64,000 nt of DNA from Diploptera punctata (lineage: Eukaryota; Arthropoda; Insecta; Blattodea; Blaberidae): contig JASPKZ010003415.1 of assembly GCA_030220185.1 (NCBI GenBank), forward strand, positions 574,501 through 638,500, read 5' to 3'. Under the pieces are notes generated by a model. That model ran no database searches and was not told the DNA's origin. It worked only from the letters and a program-made list of their open reading frames with translations. Positions 11,026 through 22,017 of this stretch are shown here, piece by piece (within the stretch, counting starts at the first letter, position 1; each line of letters starts with the position of its first letter). Made by a program: the position numbers and the translations under genes.

Positions 11026-11459
11026 GCCAAGTAATACCTTAGATGCCCATTAGATGTATTATTGAAACGACATTCACTCCCGGCCTCTATAAGGAAATAA
11101 ACGTAACAAAAACAGATTGGACAAAGAACTTCAGAGGGAGGACTGAGGCTAGGTTCAAAGGGCCTTGAAACCAAAGAATAGTAATTGTAGCAATGATTCC
11201 TGTCACTCCTCTTGGAACCATAGGGTAGTCGTGTACTCTTGAAAGCGTGCCACCGCTCTCTGTCCTTTACTAAATAAATTCTTGACTTCAATCAAACTTT
11301 TCCCTTATTATTACATTCCTGTTATTACATGCTGCGCCAGGTATTTCTTTTAATTTCCTCTTTTCTAATCTATCTCTGTGGATTCGATTCTAGATATCTC
11401 TTGGGTTCACTAGTTATTTTCAAAGAGTGACCACGGGTACAGGATTAAAAATCAACATT
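11026..11459. other. No feature recognised
   Basis: No open frame with recognisable motifs and no repeat partner in the window. Confidence 0.3.
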
Positions 11460-11893
11460 TTAAAATTCATATTAAAGCACCCTTGAGGTTATGTAATAAG
11501 ATATGATGAAAGTTAAAAATTAAATTGTGCCTGTTGGTAGGTGCCGGCTTCCTCAACTTGCTTAAAATATTGTAGGCCTATATAAAATTAACTGGAGCGC
11601 TTTTGGAAGTTATCTTCCAGCTTATGCAGGTTGAGCTTCCGTTACTCGTTGTTGTTGTATACGGTGATGTATACTCCAACTGTTTTTAGCAGCAACTGAC
11701 TTGTTTTTGACGATCTCATATAATGGGTTTGCTCAATCTGCAAGAAGATGGAAGATAACTTCCGAAAGCGCTCCAGTTAATTTTATATACAATATTTTAA
11801 CAAAGTTGAGGGAGATGGCACCTACCAACAGGTACAACTTAATTTTTAACTTTCATAATATGACTTAACCTCAACGGAATTTGATATGCATTT
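11460..11893. mobile_element. Foldback element 1 (long inverted repeat)
   Basis: Left arm 11460-11632 and right arm about 11732-11893 are imperfect inverted copies sharing AAAATTAACTGGAGCGCTTT, GGAAGTTATCTTCCA and the TTGAGGTTA..ATATGATGAAAGTT end. The loop is about 100 bp. It has no coding capacity. Long arms with a short unique loop fit a foldback/MITE type element, but no target duplication was resolved. Confidence 0.6.
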
Positions 11894-11904
11894 TACTAGT
11901 ATTG

Positions 11905-12150
11905 ATGTAATAAGATATTAAATATAAAATTTGTACCTGGTAATTCAATCGTCCTCAACTAAATTATTAAATTTCGTCAAGTAATTCCAATATGGAGGCC
12001 TTTCAAAATCAGTATAACATCAGTGTTATAATGCAGAAGATGAAACATTGCTTTTGAAAGGCCTCCATATTGGAACTACTTAATGTAGTTCAATAATTCA
12101 GATGAGGACGACTGAATTATCTGGTACCAATTTTATATTTAATATCTTTA
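11905..12150. mobile_element. Foldback element 2 (family K)
   Basis: Arms at about 11908-12020 and 12035-12150 share AAGATATTAAATATAAAATT, GTCGTCCTCA and AATATGGAGGCCTTTCAAAA, with a loop of about 20 bp. Related half-copies lie at 14.39-14.74 kb and 22.50-22.89 kb (opposite orientation). Confidence 0.65.
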
Positions 12151-12154
12151 TGAT

Positions 12155-12467
12155 GTCCACCGCTGTGGTCTCGAGGTAGCGTGCTGCCTTGTCACGCAGC
12201 GGGCCCGGGTTCGATTGCCGGTCGGGACAGTCTCCTGGGTGAGGTTTTGTCGGGGTTTTTCCTCACCTGTCAGACAAATGTCAGGAAGCGTAGGGACTAA
12301 CGGCCATCATCATCATCCTTATCGTTACCATAATCATCCTTCACCGGTGTGGAAAGCAACGGGAAACTACTACACCTATAATTCCCTAGTAAGGCCATAG
12401 CGTGAAAGTGCTATATGATTGCAGTGAAAGACCTGCCCTCGGGCAGAATTACTATGGATGGATGGAT
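12155..12467 (+). repeat. SINE-A copy
   Basis: Head with A-box-like TGGTCTCGAGGTAGCGTGCT and B-box-like GGGTTCGATTGCC. The body includes GGTTTTGTCGGGGTTTTTCC, an (ATC)-rich segment, CACCGGTGTGGAAAGCAACG and the tail GGGCAGAATTACTATGGATG. SINE-A is the commonest SINE here; related copies lie at 38.1, 44.5, 51.1, 53.4 and 55.3 kb. Confidence 0.85.
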
Positions 12468-13237
12468 CTTAGGGATTAAAAAGTTATATAATTTACTGAA
12501 TTGGAATGTCGTATTGAGTGACATAATCCTATTAAGTCGTATAATTTATATAGTGTTGAACAAACTACATTCTAGGTACTAACACAAAATATGAGGGTTT
12601 AATCTCAACACTTTCAGGTTATGGTTTAGGGAGGAAGGGTGACAGCGCATTACACAATACAAGGGATCGACAAAAAAAAGAACAAATTAGTAATTGTGGT
12701 CTAGATATTATGCACATGTTAAACAGTTCCCGTCACGATCATTAAAATCTGACTACATAATAATTCTCATACACGCATGTTCTAATAATATCGCACGTTA
12801 TTATGAGAGAATGACGATAATAATTTATTAAAACAGCCTCATTGCCCCCTCCCCTCTGCAACATCTACAACGTCAAATTTTATTACGCTTACGTGTTAGG
12901 TGGTTGTAAATATAATCAAGTAAACTAAATAGCAGCACTGAACCATTTATTAAATAGACATAACTGCACATGATCATGTAGCGTGCATACCATTGTGTGA
13001 TGCAACAGAGAACATGATTGTCATGTTATTTACAGAACGGCCCACTTTTCATCTTTCACAAGGTTTCAATTGCCATTGTTATACGAAATATGACAAATTA
13101 AATAGTGATAAACGATAAACATTTACGAATGAAAAATATTTCAACATCAGCTTCAGGGATGAGATCTTAAGGATTGTTCCCATCTCTCGCTAGAATTGGT
13201 CTGTCCATCTTTTACTGGGTCTAATGTTAAACTATTA
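12468..13237. other. No feature recognised
   Basis: AT-rich and unshared, with no coding or RNA signal. Confidence 0.35.
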
Positions 13238-13577
13238 ATAAATAATAGTTTTAAAAAACTAAAACAGCACGCTTTATTAGAAAACCGAACTCAAAAATTA
13301 AAAATAATTTTAATTTCCAACTCGCTTGGGATACATTTAAAGTGGTCAACAAAAAATCATCTCCTACACATATAGAATAAAACTAGAACTATCAACAAAA
13401 AGAATATAATTTTACCATCAAAAGCGTGGGGTGCTCTATATCAATTAATATATTTGATAATAAACAGATATTGGTAAACGTAAAGTCGCTAAGAAGAAAA
13501 TGAAAAAATCATAAAAAGCACCCCACGCTTTTGATGGTAAATTTATATTATTACACGCTTTATATTAGCTTGACCTG

Positions 13578-13656
<79 letters not shown>

Positions 13657-13957
13657 ATATCTATCTATCTATCTATCTATCTATGTAACGGAATCTTTCA
13701 ACGCGATTTTCACCCACTTAAAATCATTGGATCGACTTGAAACTTTGTATACTTGTAGAGGACCCGTGACAATACAATAATTTCATAATTAGTTTTGTTG
13801 ATAATTCTAGTTTTATTCTATATGTGTTGGAAATGATTTTTTGTTGACCACTTTAAATTTATCCCAAGCTTGTTGGAAATTAAAATTATTTTTAATTTTT
13901 GAGTTCGGTTTTCTAATAAAGCGTGCTGTTTTAGTTTTTTAAAACTATTATTTATTT
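13238..13957. mobile_element. Large nested inverted repeat around a (CTAT)n tract
   Basis: Outer arms at about 13238-13399 and 13794-13957 are inverted copies (shared AAACAGCACGCTTTATTAGA, AACCGAACTCAAAAATTAAA, GTGGTCAACAAAAAATCAT). Inside is a second inverted pair, 13407-13436 and 13515-13543 (CCATCAAAAGCGTGGGGTGC), then a (CTAT)n microsatellite at 13578-13683 and a 'J' segment at 13685-13785. J recurs inverted at 14.22-14.39 kb and 53.80-53.97 kb. No transposase coding is present. A foldback-type transposon is the simplest reading. Confidence 0.65.
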
Positions 13958-14049
13958 TATATTTTTTTAGTTTTAATATTTATAAGAATGTAAATATCTT
14001 TAAATTCCATACTATTGTAATATGAGCTAAAACTATTACTCTTCTAAAA

Positions 14050-14137
14050 AAAATCCTCCCCAGCCTGACTCGAACCAGCTACCTATGGATTACTGAAATT
14101 ATATACTACTAGTTCACCACTCTACCAACTGAGCTCT
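14050..14137 (-). repeat. tRNA-like sequence or pseudogene
   Basis: The minus strand reads GAGCTCAGTTGGTAGAGTGG (good A box), then about 40 nt, then AGCTGGTTCGAGTCAGGCT (good B box). The T stem has a mismatch and I could not close a convincing acceptor stem, so this is more likely a SINE head or tRNA pseudogene than a working tRNA gene. Confidence 0.45.
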
Positions 14138-14219
14138 TAAAACGATTGACTAAAAAGTCGACAAGTCCGTAACTTATTACACCAGTTTTAATTTTTTTGA
14201 TTTTCTGATGATTCTGGTC

Positions 14220-14395
14220 AGGAATTTAGAAACAAAATATGAAATTATTGTAGTGTCACGGGCCCTTTACAAGTATACAAAATTTCAAGTCGATCCAATT
14301 ATTTTAAGTGGGTGAAAAACGCGTTGAAAATATTCAGTTACATAGATAGATAGATAGATAGATACAGGTCAAGCTAATATAAAGCGTGTAAAATA
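14220..14395 (+). repeat. J segment with (ATAG)n
   Basis: Inverted relative to the J segment at 13.55-13.80 kb: ACAAGTATACAAAATTTCAA, GTCGATCCAATTATTTTAAG, a short (ATAG)n at 14343-14364, then CAGGTCAAGCTAATATAAAG. A near-identical copy lies at 53.80-53.97 kb. Confidence 0.7.
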
Positions 14396-14740
14396 GGTAC
14401 CTGATATAGCAGTGTCCTCCACTAAATTAACTTCTGTTTAAAAAAAAAACTTCGTCAAGTGGTTAAAACTATGAAGGCCTTTCAAAATCAAGTTTCATCT
14501 TCTGTATACTGGGTGTGTTTACGTTCAGCATGTTTATTCTCTCTGCCTCTTTCAACATTTCTATGTCCACCAAGATGCTAATTTTGTTGTTCTTATTTTC
14601 TTCTTCTTCTTCTTCTTCCTTTGCAGGATTAGGTCAATGCGACCTCTTCCGGTCTCAAGTCCATCGTTTCCTTGCCCGTTCAAAAGATTTTCCTTCTTAT
14701 TTTCTCTGTATAATATTGACATGATCGACAAATTCATAAG
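14396..14740 (+). repeat. Family K half-copy with flanking shared sequence
   Basis: Shares GGTACCTGATATAGCAGT, GAAGGCCTTTCAAAATCAAG and CATCTTCTGTAT, then GTTCAGCATGTTTATTCTCT, with 22.50-22.89 kb (inverted). A (TTC)n run interrupts it at 14600-14622. Confidence 0.55.
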
Positions 14741-15424
14741 AAATCAAATAAATTAACAAACATAACAAAACTAGAAAAGAAGACAATATAATTACAATAA
14801 AATTGAATACACTCACTTAGCCTGTATAGGAAATGAAACAGTTGAATTAGCTAACCCAATAAAGAAATAAGACACAAACATAAAAATTTCCTTTCAAACC
14901 AACAATAAACTTAACATCATATCACACAAAATTGAAGAAACCAACAAACACGAAAATAAAAGCGTTTATAAACTTAGGTGCAATAATTACGACAAATTTT
15001 ACATCTGTAAAGCTACTATACTATTTTCGGCCTTAGTTTATGTTGTAATGTAAACAGAAGCACGTGGTTAAGGAAGGTGATGGGTGAAAAATTGACCATT
15101 TGAGATCAAAATTGGCATTTTGTTTGTACTAAAAAAATAGTATGTACTCTATTGTATATGTTGGCAAAGTTTCAGAGACCTGTGGCGCTTCTAAGTGCCC
15201 TAAATTACGTCAGTTAAAAGGCTGCGCCAGTTAAATGCCACCTTCATGCAAATCTTTAAACTTGTTTTTCCACACTTTTATTTTCACTGCATTTTTGTAC
15301 ACTCAAAATTGAATGAAATTCAGAAATTTTGTCCTAGAAGGTTAAACGTTTTACTGCATATATTAAACACAATGGGTATCAACGTAGTGCATGGGTTTAT
15401 GATTGAAGTAGTATTTTAAGAAAT

Positions 15425-16672
15425 ACTTACTTACTCACTGGCACTATCGAACCCGTAGGTTCATGGCCGCACGGACATAAGCTCTCCATACATCCCTATC
15501 CTGAGCTAATGCTTTCCAATCATTCCCTGTATAATCTACTTCCCTCAAATCATAGTTAATGTTATTCTCCCACCTCATTCTTGGTCTACCAACTGGGCGT
15601 TTTCCCTCTGGCTTTCCTACAAGAAGCTTCCATGCAAGTCTTTCATTCCCCATACGTGCAACATGTCCTGCCCATCGCAGTCTACGAGACTTAACTGTTC
15701 TTATTACATCTGTCTTCCTGTAAAGACCATGTAGTTCATTGTTATGTAGTCTTCTCCATTCACCTGTCTGTTCATCTCTCTTTGGTCCAAACATTTTCCT
15801 AAGTACTTTATTCTCAAATACTTGTAATCTCCTTTCCTCTCTTAAAGTAAGAGTCCATGTTTCGCACCCATATAATATAACTGGTAGAATAATAGTTTTA
15901 TATATTTTGAGTTTAACGTTTTTTGAAAGGAGTTGGGACATCAAGAGTCTCTGCAATGCATAATAGCATACATTTCCAGAATTGAGCCTATGTTTAATTT
16001 CTTTGTGCATCTCATTCCTATTTGTGATTATTGTTTCTAGGTATTTGAATTCAGGCACTTCCTCAAAATTTCCCTCATTTGTCATTAGCTGTCCATTTCC
16101 ATTATTTAATGGATTTCTATGTGTGACCATATATTTAGTTTTATTGATATTTACTTCCAGTCCTAATTTCTTAGTGTTACTCAATAGTGTGTGCGTGTTG
16201 TCCTTTAGTATCTCCTCGCTATCGGCCAACAATAGTACATCATCAGCATAAACTAACAGATTATTAATACCATTGAGTTGTAAGCCATCCTCATTCTCTA
16301 AATTATTAATGGCATGCTCTAGTACAAAATTAAATAGTAGAGGAGATAGTGCATCTCCTTGCTTCAACCCATTCTGGATTTCAAAAGTGTCCGAAAACTG
16401 TTTGCCTACACGCACCCTACTCTTTGTGCCACTTAGACACATTCGTATAAGTCTAACTAACTTTTTAGGAATTCCGAACTCCAGCAGGGTACTATATAAC
16501 TTCTCCCTCTTAATTGAATCATATGCTTTTTTGAAGTCTACATATAGTTGATGTACAATACCATTATATTCCCATTTCTTTTCTAAAATCTGTCTTATAC
16601 TAAAAATCTGATCTGTTGTAGACCTGTTTCTTCTGAATGCACATTGATGATCTCCTACAATGTCATCAATAT
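15425..16672 (-). mobile_element. RTE-like LINE family A, 5'-truncated, best copy in window
   Basis: Reference copy for this family in the window. The 3' end is at 15425 with an (AGTA)n tail (ACTTACTTACT on plus), the short tandem tail expected of RTE-type LINEs. The 5' end is cut inside the RT domain, and the endonuclease is absent. Fragments of the same family lie at 0.5, 4.0, 8.4, 23.4, 24.2, 24.8, 32.7, 33.4, 41.2, 42.5, 46.5 and 51.4 kb. Confidence 0.85.
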
Positions 16673-16739
16673 TTAAGAAATAAAAAATAAAATGCATGCA
16701 ATTATTTTTTTTTGTAATTCCACGCATGAGGTACAACAT
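15444..16739 (-). CDS. RTE-like LINE reverse transcriptase, C-terminal 400 residues
   Basis: A 431-residue open frame encoding a partial LINE polyprotein that would copy LINE RNA at nicked target DNA. RT motifs in order: CAFRRNRSTTDQIF (about 33-46), catalytic LYVDFKKAYDS (D68), GLKQGDALSPLLFN (124-137), and catalytic box YADD (164-167). Then come FEEVPEFKYLETIITN, the ILYGCETWTL block, and a C-terminal GHVARMGNERLAWKLL / GRPRMRW tail common to RTE-type elements. The first 23 or so residues do not look like LINE protein, so the frame opens upstream of the true truncation point and the start codon is not meaningful. The frame is intact to its stop, suggesting a fairly young copy, but the missing endonuclease makes it non-autonomous. 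Not a host gene. Confidence 0.85.
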   Translation of the reverse strand: MLYLMRGITKKNNCMHFIFYFLNIDDIVGDHQCAFRRNRSTTDQIFSIRQILEKKWEYNGIVHQLYVDFKKAYDSIKREKLYSTLLEFGIPKKLVRLIRMCLSGTKSRVRVGKQFSDTFEIQNGLKQGDALSPLLFNFVLEHAINNLENEDGLQLNGINNLLVYADDVLLLADSEEILKDNTHTLLSNTKKLGLEVNINKTKYMVTHRNPLNNGNGQLMTNEGNFEEVPEFKYLETIITNRNEMHKEIKHRLNSGNVCYYALQRLLMSQLLSKNVKLKIYKTIILPVILYGCETWTLTLREERRLQVFENKVLRKMFGPKRDEQTGEWRRLHNNELHGLYRKTDVIRTVKSRRLRWAGHVARMGNERLAWKLLVGKPEGKRPVGRPRMRWENNINYDLREVDYTGNDWKALAQDRDVWRAYVRAAMNLRVR

Positions 16740-17186
16740 TATTTTTTTCTCTCTTTGTATTCACATTATAGAATTCTAATGCATGCTATTTCTTCTAAAT
16801 ATTTTAGGGGTCTTGTAAAAAAATCAGACATTTTACTAAAATTTATGGAACCAATTTAATTATCATATATGCAATTTAAAAAAAATTTAATAACTCAAAA
16901 AATAAATGTCTCACAAGGATTAAATTTAAACATATCATTATGTATCGTGCAGTGAATGTTTGTACAAAAACACAAGTCTCTAGCTCAAAAAAATGTACAA
17001 AATAGAAATTTCACCCATCACCAGTGTGTTTCATTGGCACATGAACCTAATGACATCATTGTCCAGCGGCATAGATGAAAACATAGTTCCCTGATCAATC
17101 TACATTTTATATAATATAACTACTATGTATGAACAAAATTATCAAACAAAATAATGATATAATAAAACACAATATAACATATGAAA

Positions 17187-19490
17187 AAATATAAAACATA
17201 TTACATTATGGTTAATCAAAAAATGAAAAATCTAGTCAGAGACACAGTCTTCAGAGGGAGCGATATCCATTGTGACCATTACCTATTGATTAGTAAAATA
17301 GATATACAAAAGAAATGGTATAGAAATTGTAATAAAGAATTAAAGAAGGAAAAAACAAACAAGAAATGTAAAAAATATTGTTAGAAGAAGAATCGGTACA
17401 AGATTTATACAAAAGAAGGCTAAAAGGTTATACAAATGCGGAGGAGCCAAAAAAGGGAAATTGAAGAAGATTGGAATAGTATAAATTGACTCATATATAA
17501 AACAGAAAAATAAGTATTAGGAACAAATAAAGTAGGAGGAAGAAACATAGGACTAAAGAAATGGGATCCCGAAATCCAGAAATTGGCAAGAGATAAAAAT
17601 GAGGCCTACATAAAATACTTAACAAGAATGACCAAACTAGAATAGAATATAATAGAACGAGAGCATTAGTAAAAAAATATACCAGAAAATTAAATAGAGA
17701 ACATTGGGATAGATACATAGCAGAATTGGAACACAATTTACACGGAAGACAAGAAAAAGTATGTACATTTATAAGAGGCCTTAATTGTGAAGTAAAAGAC
17801 AAAACAAATCTGTTAACTATACAAGATATAGAAATAGAAAATTATTATAAATGACTGTGGACGGACAAATAAAATAAGGAATAAATAACACTCATAGAAA
17901 CAAACGAACAATATGCAGAAGTAGATGAATTAGAGATGCAACAAATGATAGAAATATTAAAGAAATGTAAACATAATAAAGCATGCGGGATAGACAATAT
18001 AAACATAGAATTGATAAAAAATGCCTTAAAGAATTTTCAAGAAAGATTATTAAAATTCTATAACAAGTGCAGGAAACAAAATACAATACCAGAAGAATGA
18101 AAAATTGGAAACATAATTTCAATATTTAAAAAAGACGATAAAAAAGCCGAAAACTATAGAGGCATAAGCTTACTATGTGCAGCATACAAAATATATACAA
18201 AAATGATCAACCAAAGATTTACAACTATAGTAGACGCAATAATATCAGAAGAGCAGACAGGTTTTAGGAATGGATGAAGCTGCACAGACAATGTATTCAC
18301 TTTAAAACAAATAATAGAGACGCGAAGAGAATTCAACTTAGAGACGCACATCCTCTTTATAGATTATAATAAGACCTGTGATAAAGTGTCTAGAGAAAAA
18401 TTATTGAACATATTAACATATTAAGTGAAAAAAGAAATTTATGACTGATCTACTTTAGTATTTATTCACTTTTAACCCTTGCAATCGTCCTAATTATAAA
18501 TTCTCTTCAAATCTCTTTTATTAACCAAACCTTTTTAGTTAATAATGAAAAAAAAATAGTAAAAATTTTACTATTCTTATCCCTTCTATCCTTACTTGAT
18601 AGCAGTAATTAAGAAAATGTATGAGAAAACAAAAATAAGAATAAATCAAAGGGAACCAATACATATAATAGGAGGAGTTAGACAAGGTTGTCCTCTATCA
18701 ACCACTCTTTTTTTAACATTTATTTTGACGACATGATAAGATTATGGAAGCAAATGACGATTGGAGGAATTAACTTAGGAGATATAGTAATAAAGATGAC
18801 CAGATTTCAATAACAAAAACAGAGGACAAACTATAAAGAATATAAACTAAATGAAATATAAAAAAATACAACATGGAAATATCATCAGAAAAATAAAAAA
18901 CAATGACCTTCAAGGGCACTCATCGAGTTTGGACAAAGATAATATTAGAAAATAAACTAACAGAACAAGTGGTAAGATATAACTTCCTAGGTTGCGAAAT
19001 ATCATACACAGCGGAAACAGATATAAATAACAAACTAAATAAGTTTAATTATATAACAGGAACACTAAAAATAACTTTGAAAAATAAAGCCAGGAATGAC
19101 TCTATAATGAAATTATACAAGACAATGGCAGTGCCTATTATTACTTATGGATCGGAAACATGGACAGTGACAACACAACAATCTGCCAAAATACAAGCTG
19201 CTGAAATTAAATTCCTCAGACCAATAACAGGATATCAAAGAACAGACAAAAAACATAACACAGAAATAAGACAACAACTAAAAGTAGAGGAATTAAACAC
19301 AACAATAGTGAAATACAGAACAAACTGGAAAGAATACTTGGCAAGGATGACTGAGAATAGAATACCAAAAGTAGCATACAGCTATTGACCACGAGGAAGA
19401 AGAAGTTTGGTAAGACCAAAGAAAATATGGAAACAACAACAATTTGGAGCCCGAACATGCTAGTAAATAAGCCTAAACCGCGATGAAGAA
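17187..19490 (+). mobile_element. RTE-like LINE family B, decayed but nearly full 3' two thirds
   Basis: In order: the end of the apurinic-type endonuclease (VRDTVFRGSDIHCDHYLLIS at 17.24-17.30 kb, the SDH-type catalytic end), a linker (KWDPEIQKLARDKNEAYIKY), and RT blocks ACGIDNINIELIKNA, NYRGISLLCAAYKIYTKMIN, ETHILFIDYNKTCDKV, then GGVRQGCPLSTTLF near 18.69 kb and DDQIS near 18.79 kb. The C-terminal block (YNFLGCEISYTAETDINN through ITYGSETWT) is open at 18903-19388. The tail is (GAA)n at 19483-19495. Several stops and frameshifts; about 150 bp near 18442-18593 does not fit the RT and may be an insertion. Confidence 0.85.
18903..19388 (+). pseudogene. Family B LINE C-terminal fragment
   Basis: A 161-residue open frame covering the post-RT part of the LINE protein: VRYNFLGCEISYTAETDIN (about residues 23-41), ITYGSETWTVTTQQSAKIQ and LKVEELNTTIVKYRTNWKEY. 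The first methionine lies within LINE sequence (FKGTHRVWTK continues the RT thumb) and is not a true start. A homologous, more damaged frame is at 3474-3965. Confidence 0.75.
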
Positions 19491-19839
19491 GAAGAAAAAA
19501 ATCACAATGGCGAATAGTAAGTATAAATTTATATAAATTTAAATATAATACCATTTCGCGCATATCTGTTGATGAAGAGAAAAATTCAGTTCTTTCATCA
19601 TGGCCGCTCGCGTAGAATACGTTAAACCAGTGGTACTCACTAGAAATTACAAGAGAGCCAAATATAAGAAACCATATCTGTTCGAGAACCGCACCAAATT
19701 TCACAGTTCTCAGTCTTGGTAACACGCAGCTTTTTTTTTTTTTTTTTACATTTATGGACAAAACACAATTACTGATTACTGTCATTTAATTGTTAATAAT
19801 TAACTGTTTATTATTTTATTATTATTATTGTTATTATTA

Positions 19840-19901
<62 letters not shown>

Positions 19902-19953
19902 ATTATTATTACAGTACTGTACATAATTTTAAGGCAACTTACAGTTGTGTAGA

Positions 19954-22017
19954 TTACTGCTGTGAAGTTGATGGTCGAACTCTGCTACTCTCCTGCACAA
20001 TTTTGTCAATACGAGCTGGTTGATTTGCCACACATATCCGCAGCAGGTTTTCCAAGTTCACATTGGTGAGACGAGATCTATGTTTACCCTTGATGAACTT
20101 TATCTCAACTGAAAGTCATTTCACAAACATACGTTGATCCAAAAGACACAGCATTTTATATGCACACGACACAAAGTTTTCGAACTGTTTTTCTGGAACT
20201 GTATTCCAAAACTCTAAAATTGAATTTGTTTTTCGTTTCTCTTGAAAAATACCTTCCAGTTCTGAATCCTGCTGGAGATCAATAAGTTCATTTTTTTACA
20301 TTTCTAATCTCAGGACCAAAAATTGACAACCCAGTTACATCTGTTGTCGTTTTTGACCAGGGATTTTCAACTAATCGAAATGGGTTTCGAAACTTTCTAA
20401 AATAATTAAATCTCGCGCTGAAATCATGGTGTAGCACAGTGAACAATTCTATGAAGGGTTGCAAGTTTATTTCTTCCTCTGAATATTCTTCAATAAGATG
20501 TTGGAAACATGGGAAACTAGTGAAATCATTATTACTAAGTTCTTCTGTATACATTTTTAATTTTTCTTCTAAAAAAAATTGCACTTGTGAGCTGAGTAAT
20601 AAGTTTATTTGTACCTTGCATTTTAATTTGGACATCATTCAGTATTCCTGTTATGGCAGCCAGGAAGCCAACTTTTAACCACCATGAAGAAGAGTCTAGT
20701 TCAGGGTATTCTTTATCTCGTTCACTTAAAAAGAGTTTTATTTCATGGCGAAGATTAATTAATCGTTCCAAAACTCTTCCTTTACTCAGCCACCTGACCT
20801 CACTGTGATAAATAACATCATCATACTGTGAATTAAGCTCTTTGAGAAATTCTATGAATTGCCTATGATTTAGTTCACGTGATCTAATGAAATTAACAAT
20901 GTTAATTACTTTTACAATTACAAAAAAATAAACGTTACCTCAGTCAAAACATTTTGTCTATTTTGCATCTTTTTCAACCAATGCAGATAAAGACTTTTTT
21001 AATTATTTTTCACTGAGAGTAATTAATATTATAATTACTCTCAGTGAAAAATAATTTTAAAAAAAGTTAATTACTTTCTTCATCACAGATCTGACAGTTT
21101 CGTCAAATTTAGCAGCACGATTTTCTTGATGTAAAGTGCAATGGTATGTTAATAAGTGGTCTGTATTTAAATGTTTTTTAACAGAAAAATAAATCCTGTA
21201 TGACAACCTACCATTGAGGGACAACCGTCAGTGCACACTGATAAAAGTTTGTTTAGGTCAATTTTGTATTTGTCAAAAAAAGATTTAACTGCTTCAAAAA
21301 ATCTATTCCCCGTGTCTGACCTGTCATAGGTATTACAGTTAAAAATTCTTCCTTTATAATCCCTATCTTATTACGATATTTAACAAATAAAAGCAACTGA
21401 GAGGTGGAACTAATATCTGTGGACGAATCCAGAGCAAGGCTGAAATAGTCACATTCACGAATTTCATCGAGAGTACAAAGGAGCATGTCGACAGACATTT
21501 CGTTAACTCTCCTAACACAAGTAGAATCGGAAAGTTGTAACTTTTGTATGTCACTTTTATTTGTTTTGCATTTGGGAATTTAGAAAATAATGTGTCACAA
21601 AGGACTAGAAAACACTCCTTAAAAATCTCTGCATCGGCAAACGGTTTCATTTTACGTGCTAAAATTTCTGCTACTTCATATGATGCTTTTGTTATCAATT
21701 TATTTTCACTTACGGTATCCAACAGCATTTTCCGTTCAGACACTATAGCCATTTTTAATGTTTTTAGTTTTTCTGCTCTCAATTTAGAATATTTAGGATA
21801 TTTGCACTCAAAATTTGAATGCACTCTTCTATAATGCCTATTAAGATTAAATCGTTTATAACCTTGAACTAAGTCTCGACATAATAAACACATGGCACTG
21901 CCTTCCTTTTTTAGCAGGTATGAAGAACAATTCATTCTCCCAAGTAAGAGTATCTTGAAAAACTCTTCCTTCATCTTCGAGTTTTCTCTTTTTCCCTTTC
22001 GAAAAAACACCAGCCAT
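19954..22017 (-). pseudogene. hAT transposase pseudogene (BED finger, SCAND3/FAM200-like)
   Basis: Start chosen at the ATG at 22017 because it opens MAGVFSKGKKRKLEDEGRVF, a typical basic N-terminus, just inside the element end. A BED-type finger follows (MCLLCRDLVQGYKRFNLNRH, RRVHS; C-x2-C then H-x4-H). Next come KMKPFADAEIFKECFL and YFSLALDSSTDISSTSQLLL (first catalytic aspartate region), then LLSVCTDGCPSMVG (second aspartate). EVRWLSKGRVLERLINLRHE sits in the insertion domain, and LQQDSELEGIFQEKRKTNSI through LEFW in the dimerisation region. There is at least one frameshift near the finger, others near 21.3-21.5 and 20.5 kb, and an insertion at 20.9-21.1 kb. It cannot make a working protein, though the catalytic motifs are still readable. 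Confidence 0.85.
20913..21065. mobile_element. 153-bp insertion with perfect 25-bp palindrome
   Basis: GTTAATTACTTT occurs at 20901-20912 and 21066-21077. Removing one copy plus the interval restores the hAT frame (..VMKKVIN then IVNFIRSREL). The insert contains a perfect hairpin, 21001-21025 and 21032-21056 (arm AATTATTTTTCACTGAGAGT..), with a 6-nt loop. It is non-coding and of unrecognised family. Confidence 0.65.

Larger units (their letters stand above)
15076..17022. mobile_element. Possible DNA element with 14-bp terminal inverted repeats, split by LINE A
   Basis: GGTGATGGGTGAAA at 15076-15089 and its exact reverse complement at 17009-17022 flank the LINE copy at 15425-16670. The non-LINE parts (about 350 bp on each side) have no coding signal. 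I infer a TIR element interrupted by the LINE; no target duplication was resolved. Confidence 0.35.

Noticed and set aside
13531..13740. Open frame of repeated Ser-Ile-Tyr-Leu
   Set aside because: Translation of the (CTAT)n microsatellite; no protein.
14050..14137. Functional tRNA gene
   Set aside because: T-stem mismatch and no acceptor stem; kept only as a tRNA-like sequence.
19216..19785. 189-codon minus-strand frame with hydrophobic segments
   Set aside because: Antisense of the LINE B C-terminus running into a poly-T tract; the apparent membrane segments reflect T-rich composition.
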